Assembly: GCA_900073065.1 (NCBI GenBank)
Contig: FJOG01000024.1
Span: forward strand, 593,048 to 657,047
Direction of reading: 5' to 3'
Length of the DNA: 64,000 bases
DNA from: Phialocephala subalpina
Taxonomy: Eukaryota > Ascomycota > Leotiomycetes > Helotiales > Mollisiaceae
The notes beneath the pieces are model-generated. The model did not search any database and was not told the DNA's origin. It was given only the letters and a program-made list of their open reading frames with translations. The position numbers and the translations under genes are program-made. Positions 45,381 to 55,455 of the stretch are shown here, piece after piece; the first letter of the stretch is position 1; each line of letters begins with the position of its first letter.

Positions 45381-45785
45381 ATGAAGGTGGGTTCTTGTCC
45401 GCAAGACGAAGTACTACAAACGCCCGTGACGCCAGTGTCAGCAGAGGCTCTTACGTCGCTGCATAATCTGATCAAGCAGGATGCTCATAAGCTTAATGAG
45501 ACGAGTATACAGCGCCTACAGAGGCATATACAGAAGCTCGCCAATGCCGCCCAAATATCCTTTGCCGAACGTGCCCTCCTCCGAGATCAAAATTAATTCT
45601 CGACCAAAATAAATAACGAAGCCAAAGTTCGCCGATCGACCGAGTTAGTAGTACTTGGGAAGGCGAAGGTGATGAGCTATGAGGACATCGAGGAGGCACG
45701 AGCGAAGCGTGCTGCGAAAGAGGTCGTAAAGGGCAAGGGAAAACGTGGTCGGAAGCGTAAGAGTGCAGCGCAAGAGGCAGATGAG

Positions 45786-45834
<49 letters not shown>

Positions 45835-45932
45835 CAGAAGTGGCGCTGATGATCGAAGCGCAGCGTGCGGAGATTGCTGCAAGAGGAATAGAAAATCATT
45901 GCTCTGTTCTTCGGTTCGAATGGGTCTCTTAA
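45381..45932 (+). pseudogene. C-terminal remnant of a pogo/Fot-type DDE transposase
   Basis: One frame with a single stop (TAA 45594) encodes LTSLHNLIKQDAHKLNETSIQ, AAQISFAERALLRDQN, NNEAKVRRSTELVVLGKAKVMSYEDIEEARAKRAAKE and KGKRGRKRKSAAQEADEPE. This is the tail found in many Tc1-mariner/pogo (Fot1, Flipper-like) transposases of filamentous ascomycetes. The catalytic DDE domain and the CENP-B-like DNA-binding domain are absent from the window. The stop fits CAA changed to TAA. The protein tail includes an expanded Glu-Pro repeat. Confidence 0.75.
45783..45837. repeat. Hexanucleotide microsatellite (GAGCCA)9
   Basis: Nine perfect GAGCCA units encode alternating Glu-Pro inside the transposase tail. 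Such length is prone to slippage, so copy number is likely variable. Confidence 0.9.
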
Positions 45933-46225
45933 GGCAGGCAGGAAGGCGCAGGTCTCACGACTAGTTACTATGCATTAGAGTTAGTCTTCGTCACATTCTC
46001 GGCGTAATGGAAGGGAAGTAGAGTAGCAATGAATTACCTCCTGCCAGTTATCAACGAGTAGCTTTCGCGTAGGCTGCTCGTGGGGGGACCCATGGGGGAA
46101 GTTTCAAAATTTTACCCCATCCACAAATACTCCATGGGGTAAAGATATATTGTTACTTCCCCCATAGAGAAACCCATGGGGCTTGGCGGGGCCCCATGGT
46201 GTTTTTCATAAAAAATGCATAAAAT

Positions 46226-46325
46226 AAGCATAAAACACGTAAAAAGAAACACGTAGAAACACGTAAAAAAAACACGTAAAAATAAGTAAATAAACAAAAT
46301 TAATTTGACGTGTTTTTACGTGTTA
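46226..46325. repeat. AAACACGTAAA repeats with inverted counterpart
   Basis: Five copies of AAACACGTA(A/G)A lie between 46230 and 46280. TTTTTACGTGT appears in opposite orientation at 46310-46322, so the block can fold back on itself. It lies within the inverted-end element. Confidence 0.7.
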
Positions 46326-46587
46326 AGTACTTATATCTCGAGTAACTCGAGCTTAAGTTCAGCGAGCGTTCTTTTAAGTGCTATATAAAACTTGAATTAA
46401 AGCTCGACTATATTGAAATTATCTCGAGTCGAGAGATCTACTTTTATTTCCGATATTTTTGCGATTTACTCGTTATTTAATGATCTTTTAATCGATTCTA
46501 AAACCGATTAGATTATTTCAAAGCGCTCGTATTTATCTATTTATATTACAAAAGGCGTAAGAATCGATCCACAAACCAAAGAGCGGT

Positions 46588-46705
46588 TACTGCCAGAGAG
46601 TAGCTACTGCCAGAGAGTGGCTGCTAGAGAGTGGCTGCTAGAGATCCGCAAACTAGAGTGGCTACTACTAGAGAGTGGCTGCCAGAGAATAGCTACTAAT
46701 GCGTA
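46588..46705. repeat. Minisatellite of AGAGAGTGGCTGCT-like units
   Basis: Six or more diverged 14-18-bp units containing AGAGAGTGGCT or AGAGAGTAGCT repeat in tandem inside the inverted-end element. Confidence 0.7.
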
Positions 46706-47040
46706 ATGCGGCTATTTTAAAGTTTAAGGCTTAAATAACCTTAAAACTTTAAACTTCGAGGCTTAAATCACGTGTTATTTAAATTAATTAGATTTATAAT
46801 ATAATTTTAATATATATTTATTAATCTTTTTACTAATCTTTTTACTAATATTAATATAATATATTATTATAATTTTATAAAATATATCTATTTATAGACG
46901 GGCCCCGTGGGGCCCTATAAGGGAAGTCCTTAAAAAAACTCCACCCGTGGGGGATTCAAAAACAAAAAACCCCACCCATGGTCCCCCATGGGACGTGGTG
47001 GGAATGGGGTTTTGTACCCCATGGTTTTTTTGCGAGCAGC

Positions 47041-47374
47041 GTAGATCAATTACTTGGTTAGCACAACGCAAGATGTTACAAGCCACTTAACGGCCCAAGA
47101 AGAAGGTCGTCTCTGGGGAGTTATCTATTGAGGGAAGAGATCGTTGACATGGGCACCGAGTAGCTCGTATTCCATTTATACGATTTATGTCTCTTTGTGA
47201 AGCACTTGACGATCAACGCGCCGGACGCAAACTTCACATCCCCGGAATCCCTGTGGCAGACAGTGAGTCTCACGCGATAAGCTCGTTCCCAGCGATTTGT
47301 CGATAGGTGTGCCGGATGCAAGCTCCCAATGGTCGAAACAGGAAGCTGTTTGGGCCAGCTCGATCCTTCTTTAC
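47041..47374. other. Spacer between element and tandem duplication
   Basis: 334 bases, no recognised gene. Confidence 0.5.
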
Positions 47375-47876
47375 CCGCGAGAGCTGGATTACTGTGCCCA
47401 ACGATGCAACCACCTCATCCTGCAGCCTACTTGACCACAGGAGCGGGGTGATGTACGAGACACGAGTCACAGCTCGTAGTTCCTCCCTGTTTGAGACACA
47501 TTAGCTCGTTTCTGGAGACAGCAGCTGACTTTGTTGGAATGCAACGTTCCATGAATCTTCGACCACGTCTGCCCATGTTGAGAGAGAGCGTTCCGCATGT
47601 CCGAGACGGCACACAGTGCCTAGTCCGCGAGAGCTGGATTACTGTGCCCAACGATGCAACCACCTCATCCTGCAGCCTACTTGACCACAGGAGCGGGGTG
47701 ATGTACGAGACACGAGTCACAGCTCGTAGTTCCTCCCTGTTTGAGACACATTAGCTCGTTTCTGGAGACAGCAGCTGACTTTGTTGGAATGCAACGTTCC
47801 ATGAATCTTCGACCACGTCTGCCCATGTTGAGAGAGAGCGTTCCGCATGTCCGAGACGGCACACAGTGCCTAGTCC
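47375..47876. repeat. Perfect tandem duplication, 250-bp period
   Basis: 47375-47626 is identical to 47625-47876 by eye over 252 bases. It begins CCGCGAGAGCTGGATTACTG and ends ACACAGTGCCTAGTCC. Each copy carries a minus-strand frame (GTLSLNMGRRGRRFMERCIP) with no recognised domain. Confidence 0.93.
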
Positions 47877-48313
47877 TGAGCTGAGAGGGGAAGCGCAGTG
47901 TGTTTATTAAAGATAAAAGTACAACGCTGATAATAAAGGTTTACGAGGAGAGAAGGGAATCTTCTTCCTCTTTATAGTCGTAGAGTCGTCGGGAGACGCT
48001 AAAAGTTTAACCGATTTTATTATGTAAGCCTTAGACAGTTTGAATAAAAGAGCATTGTAAATCAAAGAGACAGAATGTGCTTTCACTGAAGGTTTAGCGC
48101 TTTGCAAGAGCAAAAATCAAAGATTCTCAAAGTTTAAAAATAGTGATTTAATGGTTCGAAGTGAAAAACTTCGTTTATTGGTGGAGAAGTGAGCTAGTCC
48201 CGTTGTGGAGCATCTCACGTGCTAATAACCGATTGGTGGTTATAGATTTAAATAAGCATTTTCGGTCAACCAACGACCGAAGGGTCGACCGAGAAAGGAA
48301 ATAATCGAAAAAA
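47877..48313. other. AT-rich spacer before the tRNA
   Basis: 437 bases, AT-rich, no gene recognised. Confidence 0.5.
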
Positions 48314-48404
48314 GCGTTTGTGGTTTAGTGGTAAAATCCATCGTTGCCAAAAGCGTAACAGCTTCAAGCTCGATGGGCCCCGGGTTCGATTCCCGGCGAA
48401 CGCA
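48314..48404 (+). tRNA. tRNA-Gly (GCC) with a 20-nt intron
   Basis: Acceptor arms GCGTTTG (48314-48320) and CGAACGC (48397-48403) pair with one G-U, followed by discriminator A. A box TGGTTTAGTGG and B box GGTTCGATTCC are intact. The anticodon stem CATCG/CGATG encloses TTGCCA, with anticodon GCC at 48346-48348. An intron of about 20 nt (48350-48369) sits one base 3' of the anticodon, the canonical position for nuclear tRNA introns. Confidence 0.93.
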
Positions 48405-49741
48405 TATATTTTTTGCCTTTTTGGAGGTCCAGATACTTCTAGTTTGTGGGTTGGGTTGTGGCCAACACACCCCAAACCCCGGCCGATCCGTGGCAACTCG
48501 GTAGCTTGACAGCCACAGACAGTATTTTTGACTAGCGAGAATGCAGGGTCGATAGCCGAGAAATGAACGAAGCTGATTCCTTGATTTAACCTCTCCATTA
48601 AAGGTTTTGATTTGTGGTTGGACTTTTTTCGATCTTGGTAGGGGTGAAATTTTCGCTTCACTTCAATTCACTTGACAATAGACCAACCTCGGATTATCTC
48701 CTAAGATCCCAGATGTGCTATCTCAACGGGAAGTATTTCTATTCCCGAACTAGAAGTGTAATTCGTATATGTTTACCTCCTTTTGGATGAGATGGCTTCA
48801 TCTGATTAAAATTTCGCATTGATAAGTAAGGCATCAACACACCTGCCCAGACTGTTTCCACAAAGTGCCTTGAAATTCAAGTCCCCCCAAACGCAAGCCT
48901 CTTTCATGTTGTCTTTGCTACAATAATATCAAGAACTTTTGAGCTCTTCGACTCCAAGCCCGCTAAGAAGCAAGCTGGGACTTCACGAAACCTGAATCGT
49001 CGGAATGTTCTTCCTTCGTCTGTGCTTTGGACGTCAAAACACGAAATACTCATTCTGATTGTGCTTTGAAGTTCTCTATTCCAGCAATGCTTTACTCCCA
49101 TTTTCGAGTGCTATGCAGCCACGAGATGAAGGAAAGTGAAGAATATAGGCAGAAAACTGTACACCGCCTTTGGCTATCCCTAATATGGAGGTAGCTCGCC
49201 GAGATTTTACCAAAGAGGTTAGCTCACGTGTCGGTAGTCTCAAGGTTAGCATGTCCTCGGCACGCCAGCAACAACAATCGATCCTCAACCTCAACTGCAG
49301 CATGAAGAGTGAACCTGAAATATGTCTTCACCCTCATTTGAGTTCCAAGTCCTAGATTGTTCTACCTCGAAATCGTCACCTTCACGACAACTGGCAGTGT
49401 CTCAGCAACTATTGAGGACAATTGTCCTCTTCAGTACCGTGTCTGCTACTCTTTTCTCTGCACTGTTCTTGGATTGAAGGGTCTTTCCACAGCTAAGAAA
49501 TCAAGCAAACAAAGATTCAAATGAAGCTTACTCTTCTATGAATCGACTCGAGCCCATTTCCTTTAAGATTCACTGCTCGTGGCGGCTCTTGTGCTGTGTT
49601 CAAGGGATCAAGGAGTACCCGCGCACTCAACCACGAGCCGAGGCATGACATTGTCGTTCACCTTCGTATCATCGGTACTTGATCTAACTCTTGTAGAGAT
49701 TGTCTGCTTTGGCTATTTATTTTTGTTCGGTGATTTGAAAG
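48405..49741. other. Spacer between tRNA and USP-like fragment
   Basis: 1.3 kb. Coding-like frames at 49170-49355 (MEVARRDFTKEVSSRVGSL) and 49579-49679 may be upstream exons of the USP-like gene, but the joins cannot be fixed. Confidence 0.4.
48409..48414 (+). terminator. RNA polymerase III terminator (T6)
   Basis: Run of six T's five bases after the tRNA discriminator base. Confidence 0.8.
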
Positions 49742-50697
49742 GACGACATTTCGATAGCTTTTACCATTGCTGAATTACATCCTTCTCCGCGCCGCTTCGT
49801 GATCTTTTGGGCGTACTCTACTGAGAAAGTAGAAGGGCTCGTTGAGCAAACAGTAAAGAGCCCAACTACTCTCGACGATTGGAATGAGGCCGAATGCAAT
49901 ATCATGCCGGAGTCGTGGATCAGCAACTTGACAAAAGGGGATCTGCGCGATGACGATATTGCCCAAATCATGCCAGACTTCCAAACGCTACGCAACAAGT
50001 CACCTTATTGGGACAAGGTGATTGAGGGAGGCGATCCGCTCTCTGGACTACCTGACTTATCGGTCGTGCGAGAGAGGTTGGATGCGGTAGTCGAATGGCT
50101 GCGGGGCCGTTATAGAGGGTCCAATCTTACAAAATCGGTGGACATGAGAGGCAGCTCAAATCGTAAAGATCTTGAGATCGTCGTTAGTCTGCAGCTGTGG
50201 AATCTGAGTCTGTGCCACGAAAAGCCAGAGGGCTGCCTCAAATGGGAGGATTGACGAATGTCGGATCGACGTGCTTCGTCAACGTCGCAATTCACGCCAC
50301 CCGGAGTATCAAGCCATTATGCAACCTTTTTACCACTACAACGGACGAAGATCTTGATGTCGAGGATGGAAGAGTGAGGTTAGAACCGGAAAAAGTTCCA
50401 CCGCAGTTCAGAGATAATGGGACGGAAGCCATTGATACCTCCGGGCTAGTAGCTGCCTTACGGGTGAAGCTGGAGAGGCAATTTCCAGACAATTGTCAAG
50501 GTGACAATGGGGAGTGTTTGAGCAGTATACTCGCCTTGCTGGATATTGGACCTGAGAGCATGTCAGAGACATACGTCGATATAGGCAAGAGCATGGTTTT
50601 ACTAGTGTTGTCGAGAGTTACTGTTACAACTGCGCTAAGTGTCTTGCCCAACTCTATTAAAAAGTTAAGAGGGACTCAATATTCTTCCTGCAATTAA
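49742..50697 (+). pseudogene. Ubiquitin-specific protease-like fragment
   Basis: An open frame from an apparent acceptor at 49741 (DDISIAFTIAELHP) runs to a GTGGAC donor at 50138. Joining to 50188 gives a frame with GGLTNVGSTCFVNVAIHATRS, which fits the catalytic Cys box of USP-type deubiquitinases (GLxNxGNTCxxN). DNGECLSSILALLD sits where QQDAxEFLxxLLD is expected, without the QQD. The frame stops at 50697 long before a His box. A possible His-box-like STYHCIYMGRF occurs at about 51430 in another reading. No ATG start is assured. It is either a decayed gene or one whose remaining exons I could not place. Confidence 0.45.
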
Positions 50698-51792
50698 GTA
50701 CAAGGGCTAGTATCAAAAGTTATTAGGAGAATTTTTGGGAAGGAGCGGTTGACCGTTGACTGTGACAGGAACCTTGAACACCCGTCCCAACATACGAAGC
50801 GATCGTTCATAGGCTCCCCTGAATACCCCTTGATATCGTACAATGCTGGGAGACTAACTCTAAAGACTCTTGGGAAAGTGAAAGATGGCAGGAAATGCCG
50901 GCGTTCTCGAACAGATTGACGGAGGGGCTCATCACGCAAGGATCCGAAAGCCCCGGGAGCCAAAGGACAATACGGGCGGCCCAAGCTCTTGAGTGAAGTC
51001 ATTCACTAGCAAAGCTATACCTCATTCCCTTTGAGGCAAGCAGATATAACCTTGCCCTTCACTCTCACTTCCACCATATCTCAAAGAGTTGTTGATGAAG
51101 GTTACAGGTCCAAAGTGTGTTCAAATGTTGAGCCCTTGAAGATACGGAAGTTAAGAAAAGCTTGTTTCGGATCGTGAAGCACTCTCCTGGACATTGATCG
51201 TTGAAAAGAATAGTCGGCAGGCTTCAGAATTGGTCTCTTGGTCATACGAGGAAACCGGTGCTGGTGAGGAGTTCGCGAATTGGGATGCCGGTGATGGCGG
51301 ATCTTGTGAACGAAGGCGTTCTTAATGGTTGGTGAATAGCCACTCCGCATGCGCTGGAGACTCAAGTCAACATCGATAAAGGAGTCAGATGTCTCTTACC
51401 ACTCCTGCTTCTGTTGCTCACTAAGGGCAGCTAGCACTTACCATTGCATTTATATGGGCAGGTTTCACCAAGTTGATGTGGAGCTAGAATTGGGACGCTG
51501 GGCATCGAGTGGGAGGTCGCTATCTGAATTTTTATTGAAAACGAGGCAATGAAGCGGATAGACGTAGAGACTATTTGCGAGTGCAAACCATCTATCTTTA
51601 GCAATGTACCACCACCTATCGGACAATGAGTATCGGGAGGAACGCAACGATTCCGGTAGTGAGGAAAGTTGTCACTCTATTTGCGTCTCGGTCGAATGCA
51701 GTTGGAATTTGTTCTCCATCACTGCATGCCTCTATCCATTGTCTGCCTTCACATCACTGTTTGTTCTTGTGCCATTGCCTGCCTTCATGTTT
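50698..51792. other. Spacer with possible decayed USP 3' part
   Basis: Short coding-like pieces on the plus strand (LISYNAGRLTLKTLGKVKDG near 50820; STYHCIYMGRFHQVDVELE near 51430) are separated by stops and frame changes. No gene model is supportable. Confidence 0.4.
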
Positions 51793-52752
51793 TCAACGCC
51801 TCTTTCTTTTCATCTTCTCCTTGTCTCCTCCATTCATCTTCATCTTCGCCAGCTCCTCGGTAACCTCGCTGCCATCTGTAGTGATTGCATCTTCCCCAGA
51901 GCTTGTGGTAGGTGTTTGTGTAGCAGCTAATGCGCGATTTTCAGCCGCCTTGCGGCCTCTGCGAGTCCGGTCCGAGATTGTTTGAGCTTCTGGACGCATG
52001 GAGACAGTGGTCTTCGCCTTGGGTCCTTTCTGATCCCCGTTTGCAGGGATCTTGTTTTCTTGCTCGACCTGCGGTTTCTGACGGGTAATTTTAGTTTCCT
52101 TCCGTTCCTGCTTCAAAGCTTGGATTCCTTGATTTAAGTTATTGTTCATCTGATCAATTAGTAAACACCACCAACCAAGAGGAAAGGAGCTCATCGTACA
52201 TCCTCGTATGACCCATTCTCCAAAGCCGAAAGCAGATTGAGGGCCGACTCGAGGGAGCTACGAGCATGGGGATGTAGATCTATTTTTCTGGTTAGCTTAT
52301 TGAATGATAGGGGTATTGTGGGCGTTCACAAATGCTGACTGGAAGTTCGCGAGGCCATGAAGAGGTGGAAGATTACCTTTCGAGAGCAATTCTTTAGCCT
52401 TATCTGTAACAACATCCAAACATTGGTTCCCGAGGGCCTTGTAGAACTCTTCGACCAGTAGGTCGTCCTCAGTTGGCGGCTTTCCGCTGTACTCTGTTCT
52501 TGTCAGCGGTGAAGTGATATACTGGGCTTTTTTCGGTCTTGTGGGAAGTGAGCATGTACCTTTTCGCAACCCCTTTAGAGCGACCTCACAAGCAACCTTG
52601 ATATTTCCTGTCAGAAATATGTTCACGGCCTGCACGAAAAGCGCTCTGCCGTCACGGGTGAACGTTGCTGCTATTATAGGCTTGCTGGGTGATTCTGGCC
52701 TCGATTTCTCGGGGACCGACTTCTTGCTGTTGTTGGAGTTTCTTCCTGCCAT
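51793..52752 (-). CDS. Hypothetical four-exon protein, basic C-terminus
   Basis: Exons 52752-52560, 52493-52377, 52279-52200 and 52149-51793 join in phase (introns 66, 97 and 50 nt with CTGAC, GCTAAC and ACTAAT branch sites) to give 248 aa starting MAGRNSNNSKKS. A structured-looking segment follows (GRALFVQAVNIFLTGNIKVA, DLLVEEFYKALGNQCLDV, SSLESALNLLSALENGSYED). The tail is a charged, helical, Lys/Gln/Glu-rich region ending KMKRKRR, suggesting nuclear location. No family recognised. Confidence comes from splice-phase closure over three introns, not from homology. Confidence 0.65.
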
Positions 52753-53783
52753 GACTACGAGAGACTCAGCAAGATGATCGAGTCGCAAGACGTAGAATAT
52801 TCGTCGCGCGTGAGGCTTCCGTAGACTCGCAAACGTAGTTAATACTCGGAGTCGTTAATTTTGGCTGTTAGCGAGGATGATATTGGTAATGATGATGTTC
52901 AACAATGTGTGTATCAGTGATGAAAGAAAGAATAGCACGAAATTCTACTTGTGGATTTTCTGCGGTAGTTTTGGAAGGAGCGTTTTCGAGGAAGGAGGTG
53001 TTAGAGCGCAAGCTTTTGAGGAAAGTAGGTAGAGTAGACCACAAGAAGTCGGAACATGTTGTTTTCGCCCTCTGGGAAACTTCGTACACGATACTTGCCT
53101 CTGAGCTATATGCTCAAGATAGTATCGGCGTTGTGTGTCTTCTAGCACTCTCCAAACCCATGCCGATAGATGTGGTACCCTACCTATCACGTACGCCCAC
53201 CTCATCCGCGTCGCGTCGTATCTTCTCAAAATTAACGGTACGCCTCGCCTAAAGTTCCTTTAATCTTCGAAACACCTTTCTACCCCTTAGCATCAGAGCC
53301 TGCAATGCTTGATTCATCTCGAATTTCAACTGACTTAATACGAGCGCCGACAGCACTCGTAATTCAGGGCTTTGAATTTCGAGAAGTTCAGTCTTCCTTC
53401 AGGCCTTGGGGTGGGAGGTGCTTGGGAACTGAGTAGAGACGGAATAAATCAGGATCTCCAGTTCTTTTGGACACTGTCCTCAACTACCCCATCTTCCCAA
53501 CTCCGCGTACTCCCTAAAATCTCTTCTGGTCCTGTCCTCTACTCCAGCACTCCTCAAACCCTCGCCTCTTCAGTCACAAAGCATGCATTCAGAAAGCAAT
53601 CAATATGGAGTAAGCACTTCACGAGTACACCTTCTAAATCATCTTTTCAAGTAGAGGTAATTCATTCTGCTTTCCTCGCCAATGAGATATACCTATTACA
53701 CGACAACAAGATCTCAAACTATCAACACATCGACTCTAATCTGGCACTCCTTTCCAGCCCCAAATTTGCACTTAGGGTCGGGA
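52753..53783. other. Spacer before the MFS transporter
   Basis: About 1 kb. Frames at 52905-53252 (ATG start, 115 aa) and 53372-53839 (TTG start) show no domain, and the latter overlaps the transporter antisense. The hypothetical gene's promoter lies at the left. Confidence 0.5.
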
Positions 53784-55455
53784 CTAATAGGTGTACAGGA
53801 AACCAGGTTGTCCCTCAATCATCTTTCCACCCGCCTTGACTCTCTTATTCGCCTTCCAGAACTTCACCGTCAGCGCCGCAGTGATAACAACGATCAACGC
53901 ATTCGCCAACAAGCAGGTCAAGATTCCTGGACGATAGCCTGGGGCATCCTTTGCTCTGAAGACAGTCGTTCCAATGATACCTCCGATTGCTCCTCCGCCG
54001 ATGAGCGTCGCGGATGTGAGGGCACGCTTCCATTGTCCGCGGACATTGTTCGCCTGGTAGGTGACGAGTGCGGGACAGTTGGCGTTGCAAGATGTTGTTG
54101 CAAGGAAGACGCCGAAGTAGCGGACACCTTGGTTGGAGGTGTAGCCCAGAAGTCCGAGACCAAGGATACCTGTGAGTCCAGTCAGTACATGGGCGAGAAA
54201 GGGATGATAGGAGAGAAGCCTACCCATGGCAGCATTGAAAACGACAATCGGTCCACGCAGATGCCATTTGTCCCCATAGTACGCCTGGGTGAACATCACA
54301 ATCGCAGCAGCGCAATATGGAGGAGCAACGAGACACTGTGCTTTCGCAATACTGAAACCCATACCATCTCTGAGGATGATTGGGAGGAAATAGGCGATGG
54401 CATACGAGTTCGTGGTCGTCAGGACATAGAGCATAGAGAATCCCCAGACCTTCAAGTCAAGTGCATTGCGAAGATAGGTTCCAAGGTGGAACGGCTCGAC
54501 TTTGATGTCAGCTCGATCATGCTCAATGCGAGCAACGACAAAATCGGCTTCTTTCTCATTGAGGAAATTCCACGATGTCGGGGACAGTTCGGGAAAGTCG
54601 ACGATCAAGGCATAAGACACGAAGCCGAGGATGCAGGTCAAGATTCCTTCGATCTTAGGGGAGTATTAGCTTCGTTTGGAGACTGCTACAAGGAGGAGAC
54701 TCACGATGAAGATCCATCTCCAACCCGACAAACCTCCGCGGCCGTTCAACTGCATGAGACCGTACGACAGGATACCAGCGAACGCAGAAGCCATGCTTCC
54801 AATCAAATAGAAGACAGCATTGCGTTTCTGAAGCTGGTATCGTGGGTACCAGGTGCTGAGCAGGTAGATGCAGCCTGGATAGAAGCCAGCTTCAAGCCCA
54901 CCGAGGATGACACGGAGGACGGCCATCGTTTGCCAATTCTTTACGAATCCAAAGCCCTGGAGAAGTTAGCTTGGAACTCGACGGAGATCAGGGTGCTTAC
55001 GATCATTGTTGCTCCCCAGAACAAAACGATGGCTGCAAGAAACCTACGAGGGCCAATCTCTCTGATCAAGACTGTGGCCGGGGGCTGAAAGAAGGCGTAG
55101 GGCAAGAAGAAGACAACTGAGACTATAGTGTATGCATTGTTCTTTGCATTCATGTCCAATTCCTTTGCCATTCTGGAGTCTGGTCAGTAGATTATCGTGC
55201 AGATGTAAAATGATTGGCATACCCCGCGATGTTTGCAGCTCCCAGATTGGTTCTATCCATCAAGCTGATCATGTACAGGAACCCCAAAGTCAAAACGAGG
55301 CGACGGTCGATGCGCCATACGATCTTCTTCTGCTCTTCGACAGAGAATGTGGTGATACGAGGGTCATTCCAGAGATCATTTCCGGTGAGTTCAACATGTT
55401 GATTGTCGAGGGAAGGCTTCTCCAAATCATCAACGTGCTCGATCTTCTCAGCCAT
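53784..55455 (-). CDS. MFS anion:cation symporter-type transporter (Dal5/allantoate permease-like)
   Basis: Five exons, 55455-55223, 55172-55001, 54956-54705, 54653-54224 and 54169-53784, giving 490 aa with all phases closing. The start is the ATG giving MAEKIEHVDDLEKPS; the frame is open upstream but without an ATG. Landmarks are IDRRLVLTLGFLYMISLMDRTNLGAANIAG in TM1, VFFLPYAFFQPPATVL, GLEAGFYPGCIYLLSTWYPRYQ, and in the second half YFLPIILRDGMGFS and LVTYQANNVRGQWKRA. These fit the fungal ACS family carrying allantoate, nicotinate, vitamins or sugar acids. Twelve hydrophobic segments fit. The fourth intron (54 nt) is in-frame, so a long unspliced frame misleads. The substrate is unknown. It lies divergent from the esterase. 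Confidence 0.92.

Larger units (their letters stand above)
46073..47040. mobile_element. 968-bp non-coding element with inverted ends (MITE-like)
   Basis: The ends are GCTGCTCG (46073-46080) and its exact reverse complement CGAGCAGC (47033-47040). Both are followed inward by a purine run and ACCCATGGGG / ACCATGGGG in mirrored orientation. Flanking GTAG occurs immediately outside both ends (46069-46072 and 47041-47044), a candidate 4-bp target duplication. CCATGG palindromes with G/C runs recur only near the two ends (46091, 46132, 46172, 46193, 46977, 46986, 47019), while the centre is very AT-rich. No frame encodes a transposase, so it would be non-autonomous. Confidence 0.6.

Noticed and set aside
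47375..47876. Tandem duplication as a CRISPR-like or LTR structure
   Set aside because: Only two adjacent copies with no spacer, no terminal dinucleotides of an LTR and no retroelement frame between them; fungal nuclear DNA carries no CRISPR arrays.
53372..53839. 155-aa plus-strand ORF
   Set aside because: Starts with TTG, overlaps the transporter 3' end and has no recognised domain.
53682..55088. 468-aa plus-strand ORF
   Set aside because: It is antisense to the five-exon MFS transporter and has no domain; the open frame is a shadow of the coding strand.
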